NCBI RefSeq assembly: GCF_000687165.1
Contig: NZ_JMKU01000013.1
Span: 115,968 to 179,967, forward strand
From: Paracidovorax oryzae ATCC 19882
Lineage (GTDB): Bacteria; Pseudomonadota; Gammaproteobacteria; Burkholderiales; Burkholderiaceae_C
Reading direction: 5' to 3'
Length of the DNA: 64,000 bases
A program made the position numbers and the translations under genes. The notes below the pieces were generated by a model that saw only the letters and a list, made by a program, of their open reading frames with translations, had not been told where the DNA came from and searched no databases. This document shows, piece after piece, positions 17,669 to 27,100 of this stretch (the stretch's first letter is position 1; every line of letters begins with the position of its first letter).

Positions 17669-17783
17669 GCGTCATGCGCCCGCAAAACCAGGCGTTTCCA
17701 CGCCATCATGTCGCCCGGCGCCTCCCACTCCGCCGCCCCGCTTCCCCTTTCCGCTTTCGTGAACGCCCTGCGCGCGTGACGCC

Positions 17784-18542
17784 ATGAAGATCGCCCTGCT
17801 GTCCGACATCCACGCCAACCGCCAGGCGCTCGAGGCCTGCCTCGCGCATGCGCGCGCACAGGGTGCGGAACAGTTCGCCCTGCTCGGCGACCTGGTGGGC
17901 TATGGCGGCGATCCGGTGGCCGTGGTCGATACCGCGATCGAGCTGGCCGCGCAAGGCGCTCCCTGCGTGATGGGCAACCACGACGCGGCCGCGCTGGACC
18001 CGCCCGTGGATTCGCCCCTGCTGGGCGAGCAGAGCGCGCAGTGGACGCATGCGCAACTGGCGCCCCGGCATTGCGAGTTCCTCGCGGGCCTGCCGCTCAC
18101 GCGCCGGCTGGGCGCCTCGGCGCTGCTGGTGCATGCCAGCGTGGACGATCCTGCGCACTGGCACTACGTGCACGACGCGGGCGCGGCGGAGCGCAGCATG
18201 GCCGCCGCCAGCGCCATCGACCCGGCGATCCGCTACGTGTTCTGCGGACACGTCCACGAACAGGCGCTCTACTTCCTCACGCCCACGGCCAAGCTCATGC
18301 GCTTCGCGCCGCAGCCTGGCGTGGCCGTGCCCGTGCCGCCGCACCGCCAGTGGCTGGCGGTGGCCGGCTCGGTGGGCCAGCCGCGCGACCGCGACGTGCG
18401 CGCCATGTACGCGCTGTTCGACGACGGTGCGGCCACGATCACCTTCCACCGCGTGCCCTACGACCACGCGGCCGCGGCGGCGGCCGTGCGCGCCGCGGGG
18501 CTGCCTGCCTTCTTCGCGGACCGGCTCGAGGAAGGCCGCTGA
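17784..18542 (+). CDS. Metallophosphoesterase (calcineurin-like, YfcE/DevR type)
   Basis: A 252-residue binuclear-metal phosphoesterase. The metal-binding motifs are all present in order: SDIHANRQALE (DxH), LLGDLVGYGGDP (GD), VMGNHD (GNHD), LVHAS and CGHVHEQALYF (GHxH). Proteins of this branch dephosphorylate small phosphodiesters or nucleotides; the substrate is not predictable. It is followed 16 bases later by a protein kinase gene, so the pair may be a kinase/phosphatase-like signalling unit. Confidence 0.85.
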   Translation: MKIALLSDIHANRQALEACLAHARAQGAEQFALLGDLVGYGGDPVAVVDTAIELAAQGAPCVMGNHDAAALDPPVDSPLLGEQSAQWTHAQLAPRHCEFLAGLPLTRRLGASALLVHASVDDPAHWHYVHDAGAAERSMAAASAIDPAIRYVFCGHVHEQALYFLTPTAKLMRFAPQPGVAVPVPPHRQWLAVAGSVGQPRDRDVRAMYALFDDGAATITFHRVPYDHAAAAAAVRAAGLPAFFADRLEEGR

Positions 18543-18558
18543 CCCGGCCGGCCCCTCC

Positions 18559-20004
18559 ATGAAGCTGCTCGCTCCCGGCACCGCGGTGGACGGATTCGTG
18601 GTGCACGAGTGCCTGCACGCGGGCGGCATGGCGCACATCTACCGTGTCTCCTGCGCCGATCCCGCGCAGGACCCTGGATTCCCGATCGTGATGAAGGTGC
18701 CGCGCATGACGGCGGGCGACGGTGCCGAGAACATCGTGGGCTTCGAGGTGGAACTGCAGATCCTGCCCGCGCTGCAGGGGCCGCACGCACCGCGCTTCGT
18801 GGCCGCGGGCGACCTCGCGCGCCTGCCCTACCTCGCCATGGAATACGTGGAGGGCGACACCCTGCAGCACCGCCTGGATGCGGGCCAGCGCCCGGGCACG
18901 GATGACATCGCGCGGCTCGGCGCGGCCATGGCCCTCGCGGTGCACAGCCTGCACCAGCAGAACGTCTGCCACCTGGACCTCAAGCCCGCCAACGTGCTGC
19001 TGCGTCCGGACGGCAGCGCGGTGCTGCTGGACTTCGGCCTCTCGTTCCACGCGCACTACCCCGACCTGCTGGCCGAGGAAATGCGCGAGGCCGTCGGCTC
19101 GCCGGCCTGGATCGCGCCCGAGCAGGTGGTGGGCGTGCGCGGTGACCTGCGCAGCGATGTCTTCGCCATCGGCGTGATGCTCTACGAACTCGCAACGGGT
19201 GAGCTGCCGTTCGGCACGCCGGCCACGCGCGGCGGCCTGCGCCAGCGGCTGTGGATGACGCCGCGCCCGCCACGCCAGCACCGGCCGGACATCCCGCCCT
19301 GGCTGCAGGAGGTGATCCTGCGCTGCCTGGAGCCCGAGGCCGCGCAGCGCTACCCGTCGGCCGCGCAGCTCGCGTTCGATCTGGCGAACCCGGAGCAGGT
19401 GCCGCTCACCGAGCGTGCGCACCGGCAGCGCGGACCGGGCCTGCGCGCCCACCTGCGCCGCTGGCTGCGGGCCGCGGGCATGCACTACCAGCCCAGTCCG
19501 CTGCCGGCGCGGCTGATCGAGGCCGCCCCCATCCTGATGGTCGCGCTGCCCGGCGAGGAGGCCGCCGACGCGACGCTGCAGTCGCTGCGCGAGGCGGCGG
19601 CGCGATCGCTGGGCATCCGGCCCGGGGCGCGCCTGGCCTGCGTGACGGTGGTCTCTCCTTCCGCCAGCAGCGCGACCGACCCCGCGCGCAGCGAGACCAC
19701 GCTGCACCGGCGCCACCTCGTGCGGCTGCGGCAGTGGGCCTCGGGGCTGGACCTGCGCGGGCACGGCGCGAGCTTCCACGTACTCGAAGCCGGCGACGTG
19801 GCCCAGGCGCTGGTGCGCTACGCGGCGGGCAACCGGGTGGGCGTGATGATCCTCGGCGCGGCCACGCACGGCGTGCCGCTGCAGCGCTTCATCGACACCA
19901 TCCCGCTGCGGGTGGTGCGGGATGCGCCCTGTACGGTCATCCTCGTGAAGCCGCAGCAGCCTGGCGGCGACAATGCCGGCCATGCACCACCCACCAGCGC
20001 CTGA
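18559..20004 (+). CDS. Serine/threonine protein kinase fused to a universal stress protein domain
   Basis: A 481-residue two-domain protein. Residues about 12-275 form a eukaryote-like kinase. The glycine-rich loop is HAGGMAHIY, Lys46 is in VMKVP, the catalytic loop is HLDLKPANVLL (Asp140), the metal motif is LLDFGLS (Asp158), and the APE-like motif is WIAPEQ. Residues about 325-468 form a UspA-like domain, with ILMVALPGEEA at its start and the GAATHGVPLQRF segment resembling the nucleotide-binding G-x-x-x-H-G motif. The protein has no membrane segment, unlike many Pkn kinases. It lies between a metallophosphoesterase gene and srkA. The fusion suggests stress-nucleotide control of phosphorylation. 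Confidence 0.88.
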   Translation: MKLLAPGTAVDGFVVHECLHAGGMAHIYRVSCADPAQDPGFPIVMKVPRMTAGDGAENIVGFEVELQILPALQGPHAPRFVAAGDLARLPYLAMEYVEGDTLQHRLDAGQRPGTDDIARLGAAMALAVHSLHQQNVCHLDLKPANVLLRPDGSAVLLDFGLSFHAHYPDLLAEEMREAVGSPAWIAPEQVVGVRGDLRSDVFAIGVMLYELATGELPFGTPATRGGLRQRLWMTPRPPRQHRPDIPPWLQEVILRCLEPEAAQRYPSAAQLAFDLANPEQVPLTERAHRQRGPGLRAHLRRWLRAAGMHYQPSPLPARLIEAAPILMVALPGEEAADATLQSLREAAARSLGIRPGARLACVTVVSPSASSATDPARSETTLHRRHLVRLRQWASGLDLRGHGASFHVLEAGDVAQALVRYAAGNRVGVMILGAATHGVPLQRFIDTIPLRVVRDAPCTVILVKPQQPGGDNAGHAPPTSA

Positions 20005-21010
20005 GGGCGACGACCTCCACCCCTACGCCCACCTCACGCCCGACCTCGTGCTGGATGCGCTCGCGTCCATCGGCCTGTTCGGCGACGGCCGCCTCATGGC
20101 CCTGGGCTCGTACGAGAACCGGGTCTATCAGGTGCACCTGGAGGACGGCACGCGCGTGGTCGCCAAGTTCTACCGCCCGGGCCGCTGGAGCGAGGCGCAG
20201 ATCCTCGAGGAACACGCATTCTCCGCCGAACTCACCGCCGCCGAGGTGCCCGCGGTCGCGCCGCTCGTGGTGGAAGGCGGCACGCTGCACGCGCACGCGG
20301 GCTTCGCGTTTTCCGTGAGTCCCTGGCGCGGTGGCCGCACGCCCGACCTGGAGGATTTCGACACGCTGGAATGGATCGGCCGCTTCCTCGCGCGCATCCA
20401 TACCGTGGGTGCGGCGCGGCCGTTCGTGCACCGCCCGGCGCTGGACGTGCGCAGCTTCGCCGTCGAGCCACGCGATGCCCTGCTGCAGGCCGAGGCGATC
20501 CCGCTGGACCAGCAGTCGGCCTGGACCGCCGCCTGCGGCGATGCCATCGCGCTGATCGAGGAAAAGATGGCGGGCACCGGCGGCGCAGCACCGTGGACGG
20601 TGCTGCGGCTGCATGGCGACTGCCACCCGGGCAATGTGCTGTGGACGCCCACCGACCTGCCCGGCGGCGGCCCGCATTTCGTGGACCTGGACGACGCGCG
20701 CACGGGCCCGGCCGTGCAGGACCTGTGGATGCTGCTGTCGGGCGAGCGGCGCCAGCGCACGCAGCAGCTCTCGGCCCTGCTGGACGGCTACGAGCAGTTC
20801 CGGGATTTCGACCGCCGCGAACTCGCGCTGATCGAGCCGCTGCGCACGCTGCGCCTCATCCATTACAGCGCCTGGCTCGCGCGGCGCTGGAGCGATCCGA
20901 TCTTCCCGATCAACTTCCCGTGGTTCGGCAGCAGCGACTACTGGCGTGGCCAGGTGGACATGCTGCGCGAGCAGATCGAGGCGATGCAGGAAGAGCCGCT
21001 GGCGGCGTAA
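19973..21010 (+). CDS. srkA: Stress response kinase A (SrkA/YihE)
   Basis: A 345-residue aminoglycoside-phosphotransferase-fold kinase that counters stress-induced death in E. coli. The family pattern includes LGSYENRVYQV, VAKFYRPGRWS, the catalytic LRLHGDCHPGNVLW, the metal aspartate in FVDLDDA, and the C-terminal INFPWFGSSDYW. The start at 19973 overlaps the preceding kinase gene by 32 bases; a second ATG at 19982 is equally good. The overlap indicates co-expression with the kinase-USP gene. Confidence 0.93.
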   Translation: MPAMHHPPAPEGDDLHPYAHLTPDLVLDALASIGLFGDGRLMALGSYENRVYQVHLEDGTRVVAKFYRPGRWSEAQILEEHAFSAELTAAEVPAVAPLVVEGGTLHAHAGFAFSVSPWRGGRTPDLEDFDTLEWIGRFLARIHTVGAARPFVHRPALDVRSFAVEPRDALLQAEAIPLDQQSAWTAACGDAIALIEEKMAGTGGAAPWTVLRLHGDCHPGNVLWTPTDLPGGGPHFVDLDDARTGPAVQDLWMLLSGERRQRTQQLSALLDGYEQFRDFDRRELALIEPLRTLRLIHYSAWLARRWSDPIFPINFPWFGSSDYWRGQVDMLREQIEAMQEEPLAA

Positions 21011-21036
21011 GACACGCCCCCGCAGCGCACTGCCGC

Positions 21037-22473
21037 TCAGAACTCCGCGTGCAGCCGTACCGAGAAGATATCCACCGGACCGCGGTCGCGGTTGTAGCCC
21101 GGGTTCTGGATGCGCTGGGCGCCCAGCGACACCGCCGACTGCAGCGCACCAGCGGCCGTCTGCACCGGCGGCATGACCACGCGGTAGTACACCTCCCAGA
21201 CCCGTTCCTTGCCATAGTTCAGGGCGCCGTCGCCCAGGAAGGCGCCCTGCCCGCCGGCAGCGAGGTAGTCTCGGTGGCTGCCCGACAGCCCGTTCACCGC
21301 CAGGGCCGCGCCCATGCGGTCCGCCGGCCGGCCCCAGGCCGCGCCGGACCACTGGCCGCCCACCGACAGCTGCCGGTCGATCTCGGTGAACGCGAACGTT
21401 TCCTGCCGGCCGCCGCTGCGGCCCGCGCGCACGAACACGCCGGCATCCTCGCCCAGCGGCGCCTCCAGGGTCACGGCCCAGCCGGTCTTGGTCTGCAGCC
21501 GGCGCACCGAGCCCACGTCCGGCACCGTGCCGGTGGCCTGCCCCAGCGCCACCGCATCGTCGAAAGCCCCCATCACCGCCCGGTTGCGGAACCACAGCAC
21601 GCGCCCGCGCAGCGGGCCCGCGGGCAGCGCCACGGGCAGGTTCGACTCGGCCTCGATCTGGTCGCCGTAATGGCGCCGCCAGGCGCGGTCGAGCTTCGGC
21701 CCGTTGGATTCGCGCGGCTGCAGCCCCCGGCCGCCGCGCACGGCCCACTGCGGCGTGCGGTATTCCAGGATGCCGGCCCAGGTGTAGCCGCGCGCATCGG
21801 CGGCGTAATCCCATGGCCCCGGCGCCAGGAACGACCAGTTGAAGAACTGCTCGCGCGGGTCCTTGGCATAGGGGTTCGGATCGAAGTAATCCAGCAGCGA
21901 GACATTGCCCAGCACCAGCGTCCAGCGGCGCGCGGTGGCCGTGCCGCCCATCTCATTGAAGTCCGCGTCGATCTTCTCCGTCTCGCCGCCCGCGTTCCAG
22001 CGCTGCAGGAGGAAGAGCCGCGCGCGGTAGGCCTTGAGCTGCGCCCCGGAAGAGCGCGCCAGTTCGCCATTGGATAGCCCGCCCGCGCCCGTCAGGCGCG
22101 ACAGCGGCACGCCCTGCGCGGCCTCCGGGTTGAAATGCAGCTGCCCCCCCTCCCAGGGCCGCACCGCCAGGTCGGCCGTGGCGGTGAAGGAATACGAGCG
22201 CTCGCGCGTGGGCACCAGGCTGTTCGGGCCGGTGTAGGCCGCATCGAAGGCCGGTTTGCGCTGCCAGACATAGGTGGTCTGGGCGTGCAGGGCCACGCGC
22301 GGCTCGGGTGAAGAGTCACCATCTGCTGCGGCGGTCGCGGGCGCAGCGGCGTGGGCATCGTCCGGAGCCGCGGCCCAGGCCCCGGCGGCGGGGATAGCCA
22401 GCAAGGCGGCGGTCAGGAAGGCAACGCGGAAACGGGCCGGCGCGGGAAAGGACAGGGGCAGGAAGCTACGCAT
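21037..22473 (-). CDS. oprB: Carbohydrate-selective outer-membrane porin (OprB family)
   Basis: A 478-residue protein with a Sec signal peptide (hydrophobic core LTAALLAIPAAGAWA, cleavage near residue 34). It ends in HAEF, with the aromatic last residue expected for BamA-dependent barrels. OprB-type stretches include FNPEAAQG, FNEMGGTATARRWTLVLGN, SLLDYFDPNPYAKDPREQFFNWS, and GPWDYAADARGYTWAG. It is 86 bases downstream of the XrtH-partner gene on the same strand, which may or may not reflect one operon. It probably lets sugars or similar small solutes across the outer membrane. Confidence 0.85.
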   Translation of the reverse strand: MRSFLPLSFPAPARFRVAFLTAALLAIPAAGAWAAAPDDAHAAAPATAAADGDSSPEPRVALHAQTTYVWQRKPAFDAAYTGPNSLVPTRERSYSFTATADLAVRPWEGGQLHFNPEAAQGVPLSRLTGAGGLSNGELARSSGAQLKAYRARLFLLQRWNAGGETEKIDADFNEMGGTATARRWTLVLGNVSLLDYFDPNPYAKDPREQFFNWSFLAPGPWDYAADARGYTWAGILEYRTPQWAVRGGRGLQPRESNGPKLDRAWRRHYGDQIEAESNLPVALPAGPLRGRVLWFRNRAVMGAFDDAVALGQATGTVPDVGSVRRLQTKTGWAVTLEAPLGEDAGVFVRAGRSGGRQETFAFTEIDRQLSVGGQWSGAAWGRPADRMGAALAVNGLSGSHRDYLAAGGQGAFLGDGALNYGKERVWEVYYRVVMPPVQTAAGALQSAVSLGAQRIQNPGYNRDRGPVDIFSVRLHAEF

Positions 22474-22559
22474 GGGCCGGCATTCTGGCAGCGCCCGGCG
22501 GCACGGCCGTGTCGGCCGGCCCCGGTGTGACTTGGCCGCCACACTGCCGGGCCGGGAGG

Positions 22560-23363
22560 TCAGCGCAGGGGCCGGCGCGGGGGCAGGCCCGCCGAGGCGC
22601 TGGACGACACCGGAACGCCGCCGATGGAACGCTCGGGGGGCAGCGGGGCGCCGGTTGCGGGAGCCTCTGCAGCCGGCCCGGAAGCCACGGCGGGGGCCGG
22701 TGCAGCAGCCTCGCCGGGGACGGGTGCAGCAGCCTCGGGCGCCCCGGCAGGCACGACGGCCCGGCCGGACAGCGAACGCTTCCACGCGCCGATCACCACC
22801 TCGTTCACGAACGCCCGGTCCAGCCAGAGCCAGACCAGGATCGGCGCCAGCGTCGGCACCACCAGCGAGCCCAGCTGGTAGCCATAGACCAGGGCCTCCA
22901 TCTGCCACTGCGCCACGCGCAAGGTGCGCACGTCGAACTGCGCCGTCAGCAGCAATTGCATGAGCAGTTGCATGCACAGGCTGAAGGCCTGCAGCGGCAG
23001 CAGCAGCGCATAGCCGGCCAGCGCGCGCACCGTGCGCCCGGGCCCGCGCGCGGCCAGCAGCAGCGCCAGGAAGATCGGCAGCCCGTAGGCGTAGCGGCCC
23101 GGGTCGGATTCGAGGGTGATCTCCACCGGCTGGTTGCCCGTCTGGGGCGTGGCGATGGCCACCGAGGTGTCCACCTCCAGCCGCCCGGGGGCGAGCCGCG
23201 CCTCGCGCACCCAGCCGGGGGCCGTGCGCTCCAGCGCCACGCCGGCCACCATGCCGGCGGGGTAGGACGTCCAGGGCGACACCCGCGTCCACGCGAGCGT
23301 GAGCAGGACGACCCCGATGAAGAGGCCGATGACGAAGGCCTTCAGGCTGGCGGCGCGGCGCAT
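22560..23363 (-). CDS. Exosortase H-associated membrane protein
   Basis: A 267-residue protein with a membrane segment at about residues 8-27, an extracytoplasmic stretch, and further hydrophobic segments at about 92-105, 112-140 and 165-190. The C-terminal 65 residues are Pro/Ala-rich and disordered. Its size, layout and position directly behind XrtH match the membrane protein that accompanies exosortase H in IPTLxxWG-CTERM systems. The start follows the XrtH stop by 15 bases. The specific role in sorting is not known. Confidence 0.75.
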   Translation of the reverse strand: MRRAASLKAFVIGLFIGVVLLTLAWTRVSPWTSYPAGMVAGVALERTAPGWVREARLAPGRLEVDTSVAIATPQTGNQPVEITLESDPGRYAYGLPIFLALLLAARGPGRTVRALAGYALLLPLQAFSLCMQLLMQLLLTAQFDVRTLRVAQWQMEALVYGYQLGSLVVPTLAPILVWLWLDRAFVNEVVIGAWKRSLSGRAVVPAGAPEAAAPVPGEAAAPAPAVASGPAAEAPATGAPLPPERSIGGVPVSSSASAGLPPRRPLR

Positions 23364-23378
23364 CGCGGTCGCGCTGCC

Positions 23379-23921
23379 TCAGGCCAGGGCCGCGGCCGGG
23401 GGTGTGGCCGGCGGCGCGCCCGGGCCGGGCGGGGAGCCGGCGGACGGCTTGCTGCCCGCGCGCACCCACAGCAGCCAGACGATGAGCACGTCCACCATGA
23501 TCAGTGCCTGCCAAAGGTACTCGTGCGCGAAATTGAACACCGCCGTGCTCCACTGGCCCAGGTAGAACAGGCTGATCACCCGCACGATGTTGAGCGCCTG
23601 CACCGCCACGAAGCCCGCCGCCAGCCCGACCAGCTTGTGCCGCCAGGTGGAGGGAAACGCCATCACCGCCGCGAACAGCACGATGCAGGCCTCGATCCCG
23701 TTGCAGCCTGCCTCGATCGACACGCCGAAGCCCGTGTTGTGGTTCCAGAGCACCTTGCCCGCTGCCGCGGCCGAGCTGTCGAACCACATCACCATCGTCG
23801 CGCAGATGCGAGCGAGCAGCGCTGTCCACGGCAGCACCAGGTGCTCCTGCACCCAGTTGAGCATGTTGATGCCGAACAGGGTGAGCTGGAGGGTGAGGAA
23901 GATGAGGAAGAAGCGCAGCAT
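23379..23921 (-). CDS. xrtH: Exosortase H (XrtH), IPTLxxWG-CTERM sorting peptidase
   Basis: A 180-residue polytopic transpeptidase. The exosortase catalytic triad is visible: Cys73 in IEAGCNGIEA, Arg114 in LNIVRVISLFYLGQW, and His133 in NFAHEYLWQAL. Hydrophobic helices occupy about residues 4-20, 75-92, 97-117 and 135-153, and the last 25 residues are a Gly/Pro/Ala-rich tail. Exosortase H is short and is paired with substrates carrying a C-terminal IPTLxxWG signal. No such substrate was seen in this window. Confidence 0.9.
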   Translation of the reverse strand: MLRFFLIFLTLQLTLFGINMLNWVQEHLVLPWTALLARICATMVMWFDSSAAAAGKVLWNHNTGFGVSIEAGCNGIEACIVLFAAVMAFPSTWRHKLVGLAAGFVAVQALNIVRVISLFYLGQWSTAVFNFAHEYLWQALIMVDVLIVWLLWVRAGSKPSAGSPPGPGAPPATPPAAALA

Positions 23922-24165
23922 GGCCGTGGGGCTCCGCGGAGGGGGTGGGATCGCTGCGCATTATCCGGGAGCGCTGGGGAGCCGCCCGGTCAGCGCCTCA
24001 TGCGTGTCTGGTGCAGACCCAGCCCATCCACCTTCAGGAACAAAAGTTACCTGGCGCAACCTTTCGATCAATTATAGAAATTTATGATCCCGGCCGTTTC
24101 AATGGACTCGACCGCAGTCCGGAAGGTTGCGGTCCATAACGATAACTGACGAGGGGAGTGATGAC

Positions 24166-27100
24166 ATGAGCGGCAAACCCGCAGCCCGCCAGGGCGACCT
24201 GACGAAAAAAGGCGGCCCGATCGTCCAGGGCTCGGCGACGGTGCTCATCGGATCGGCAGGCGGCGTGGCGTGCTCGGAGTGCCCCGGAGGGATGGCGGTG
24301 GGCAACCCGGTGAACCCATCGCTGGGCGCAAAGGTGCTGACAGGGGCGGATGAACTGGACTTCGCGCTGCCGGGGCCGCTGCCGCTGGCGTGGCAACGGA
24401 TGTACAGCAGCTATGTGAATGCAGAACACGGCGCGGCGTGCGGGCTGCTGGGGTACGGCTGGAAGCTGCCTCTGGAGCTGCGGGTGGTGCTGCAGGACCA
24501 GCGCGCGGTGCTCTTCGACGCATCGGGTCGGGCGATCACGTTCGATGAAACTCTTGAACCGGGGCAGGCCCTCTACAGCAGCAGCGAGAACCTGTGGTTG
24601 ATGCGTGGCGGCGGGATGGTCGTTGCGGACACATCCTCCGCCCCAGCCATCCCGACCGAGCTGCAGCCCTGGGCGCAGCAGCCCCGGTGGTCGCACGTTC
24701 CGGCGGTGCTGCGCGCAAACCCTGACTGCGTGATCGCCGCGCCGGGCTCTGCCGGTGCGGGGGCAACAGCCTGGGTGTTCCTGCCCGCCCAGGCGGCAGC
24801 GCCCGCCACCCCGGCAGGCAGTGCCCCGGATCATGTCCTGCATGCCTTGATCGACCGCTTCGGCCGCAGCCAGTGCTACCAATGGGGCGACGAAGGCCTG
24901 CAGCGGGGCCGCGTCGCGGGCATCACCGATGGAAGTGGACGCCGCTACGTGCTGCGCTACGAGCGCATCGCCTCCGGTGCATCCGCCTCCCCATCGGCCA
25001 AACCGAAGGCGCCCCACCCCTCGCTGCAACCCGACGACGGCGTGCGGCTCGTGGCCGTGGACTGCACGTTCAACCCGCTCGATCCCGGCCTGATACCCGA
25101 CACGGCCCCGCGCCCGCAACCGCTGGTGCGCTACCGCTACGACGGCGCGGGCAACCTCGCCGAAGTTCTGGGCCAGGACGGCACGGTATTGCGCCGCTTC
25201 AGCTACGACGCATGGCACCGCATGACGGAACACCAGGTGCGCCAGGGTCCGCGGCACCGCTACGTGTACGAGGACCAGACCGCGCAAGGCCGGCGCAAGG
25301 GATTGCCTGCGCGCTCGGGCGCACGCGTGGCCGAGCAGCACAACGAGGAAGGGCTGTCGTACTTCTTAGACTACGGCCACTCTCCGATAACCGCCGGCAA
25401 TGGACCTGCCGCCTTGGTGCGCAGCAGCACGGTAGTGCACGACAGCCTGGGGCGCACCACGACCTACCACTTCGAGGGCGAAGGCGGGCTCAAGCGCCTG
25501 GTGCGTCTCGTGGCACCGGACGGGGCCGAACACAGCTACAGCTACGACAGTGCCGGCCGTCGCCTCTCTGCCACCGATGCGCTGGGCCGCACCACGTGGT
25601 GGCGCTATGACGGCGCAGGTCGGCTGCTGGGCGTGCAGAGCCCGGATGGCCGCAGCACCCAGCAGCGCTGGGGCGCAGCAAGCAGCGCGCAGGACGGGCT
25701 GCTGCTGGCGAGCCAGGACGCGGCAGGCCTGCGCACGCACTACCGCTACGACGACTGGGGCCGTCTGGTGGAGGTCGCGATACTGCCGGAAGGAGGAACG
25801 GACGAGGCGGCAACGCTGCAGGGCCTCATCACCCGCTTCGAATACGCACAGCCCCAGCAGGATGCTGGCACCGGCGCCGTGACATTCCCACCCCACGCGC
25901 TCGCCTGGTGCGACCAGCCCGTGGCGGTGATCGACGCGCAAGGCGGCCGCAGCCAGTACGCGTACAACGCCTGCGGCCAAATCACGCAGCACACGGACTG
26001 CTCCGGCCACAGCCAGACATGGCGCCACGGTGCATGGGGCGAGGTAGTGGAAGCGGTGGACGCGCTGGGCCAGCGCACACGACTGCACCACGCGATGCAG
26101 CAAGGCGCGCTGCGGCTGATGGGCGTGCAGCATCCGGGCAACACGGCGGTGCGCTACCGCTGGAACGAAACCGGACGGATGGCGGCCATCACCCACGGCA
26201 CGCACGACGTGCTGGAAGGCACGGGCGAGCCTGCAGGCACCAGCGCCACCATCGCTTACCGTCACGACCTTTGGGGCCGCGTGGTGGAGCAGGTGCAGGC
26301 GGGCCGGGGCGTGCAGCTGCGCTACGACGTGGCCGGGCGGCTGCAGGAACTTGTCAACGAGAACGGCGACGTGACCCGCTTCGTGCACGACGCGGCCGAC
26401 CGGCTGGTGCAGGAAGTGGGCTTCGACGGGCGCAGCCAGGTGTATGGCTACGACGCGGCGGGCCAGCTCACGCACGCGGGCGACGGGCATGGCGAAGGCC
26501 ACCATCCAGCGGCCGGCGCGACGACCGGGCCGGAGATAAAGGCGGTGGTGCGCACTCGCATGCACTACGACCTCGGCGGCCGGCTGGTGGCACGCGTGGC
26601 CGTGCGGTTGCCGGCGCCGGGAGCGCCGGCCGGTGCGGGTGCCAGTACCACAGGCAATGTGACCGAGAACCTCACAGCCGATGAGCACTCCGTGCTGCAG
26701 ATCCAGCGCTTCGTGCACAGCCCTTCGGGCGGCTTGATACAAGCCATGGCTTGGCAGGCAGAGTTGCCCCATGCAGCGACGCCCATGGCGCAGGCCTTGG
26801 CAACCACACCTTCCGGACAAGGGAGCGTGGCGAGCCGCCCCTTGCCACTGGCAGAACGCTGGCTGGCGCTCGATACCCAGGCGCTGCTGGCCCTGCTGGA
26901 GCGGCCCGGCGACCCGGCCATCGCTGAAGTGTCCACCGTCCTGCAGGCCCATCAACTGGTAATGGACAGCCGCGTGGCATTGGCGCGTGATGCCTTCGGA
27001 CGTGTCTGCGGCGAGACGCAGACGCTGTACCGGCAATCCACCCCAACGCAAGTGCAGCATGTGGATAACACGCATGCCGGGGCCGAGGCGCCCATCGAAT

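Noticed and set aside
22509..24077. 522-codon plus-strand open frame over the exosortase genes
   Set aside because: It is antisense to XrtH and its partner, which have clear catalytic residues and membrane topology.
24166..24270. Full PAAR spike domain at the Rhs N-terminus
   Set aside because: Only about 35 residues resemble PAAR before the DUF6531-like region, so it is described as PAAR-like and not as a complete spike domain.
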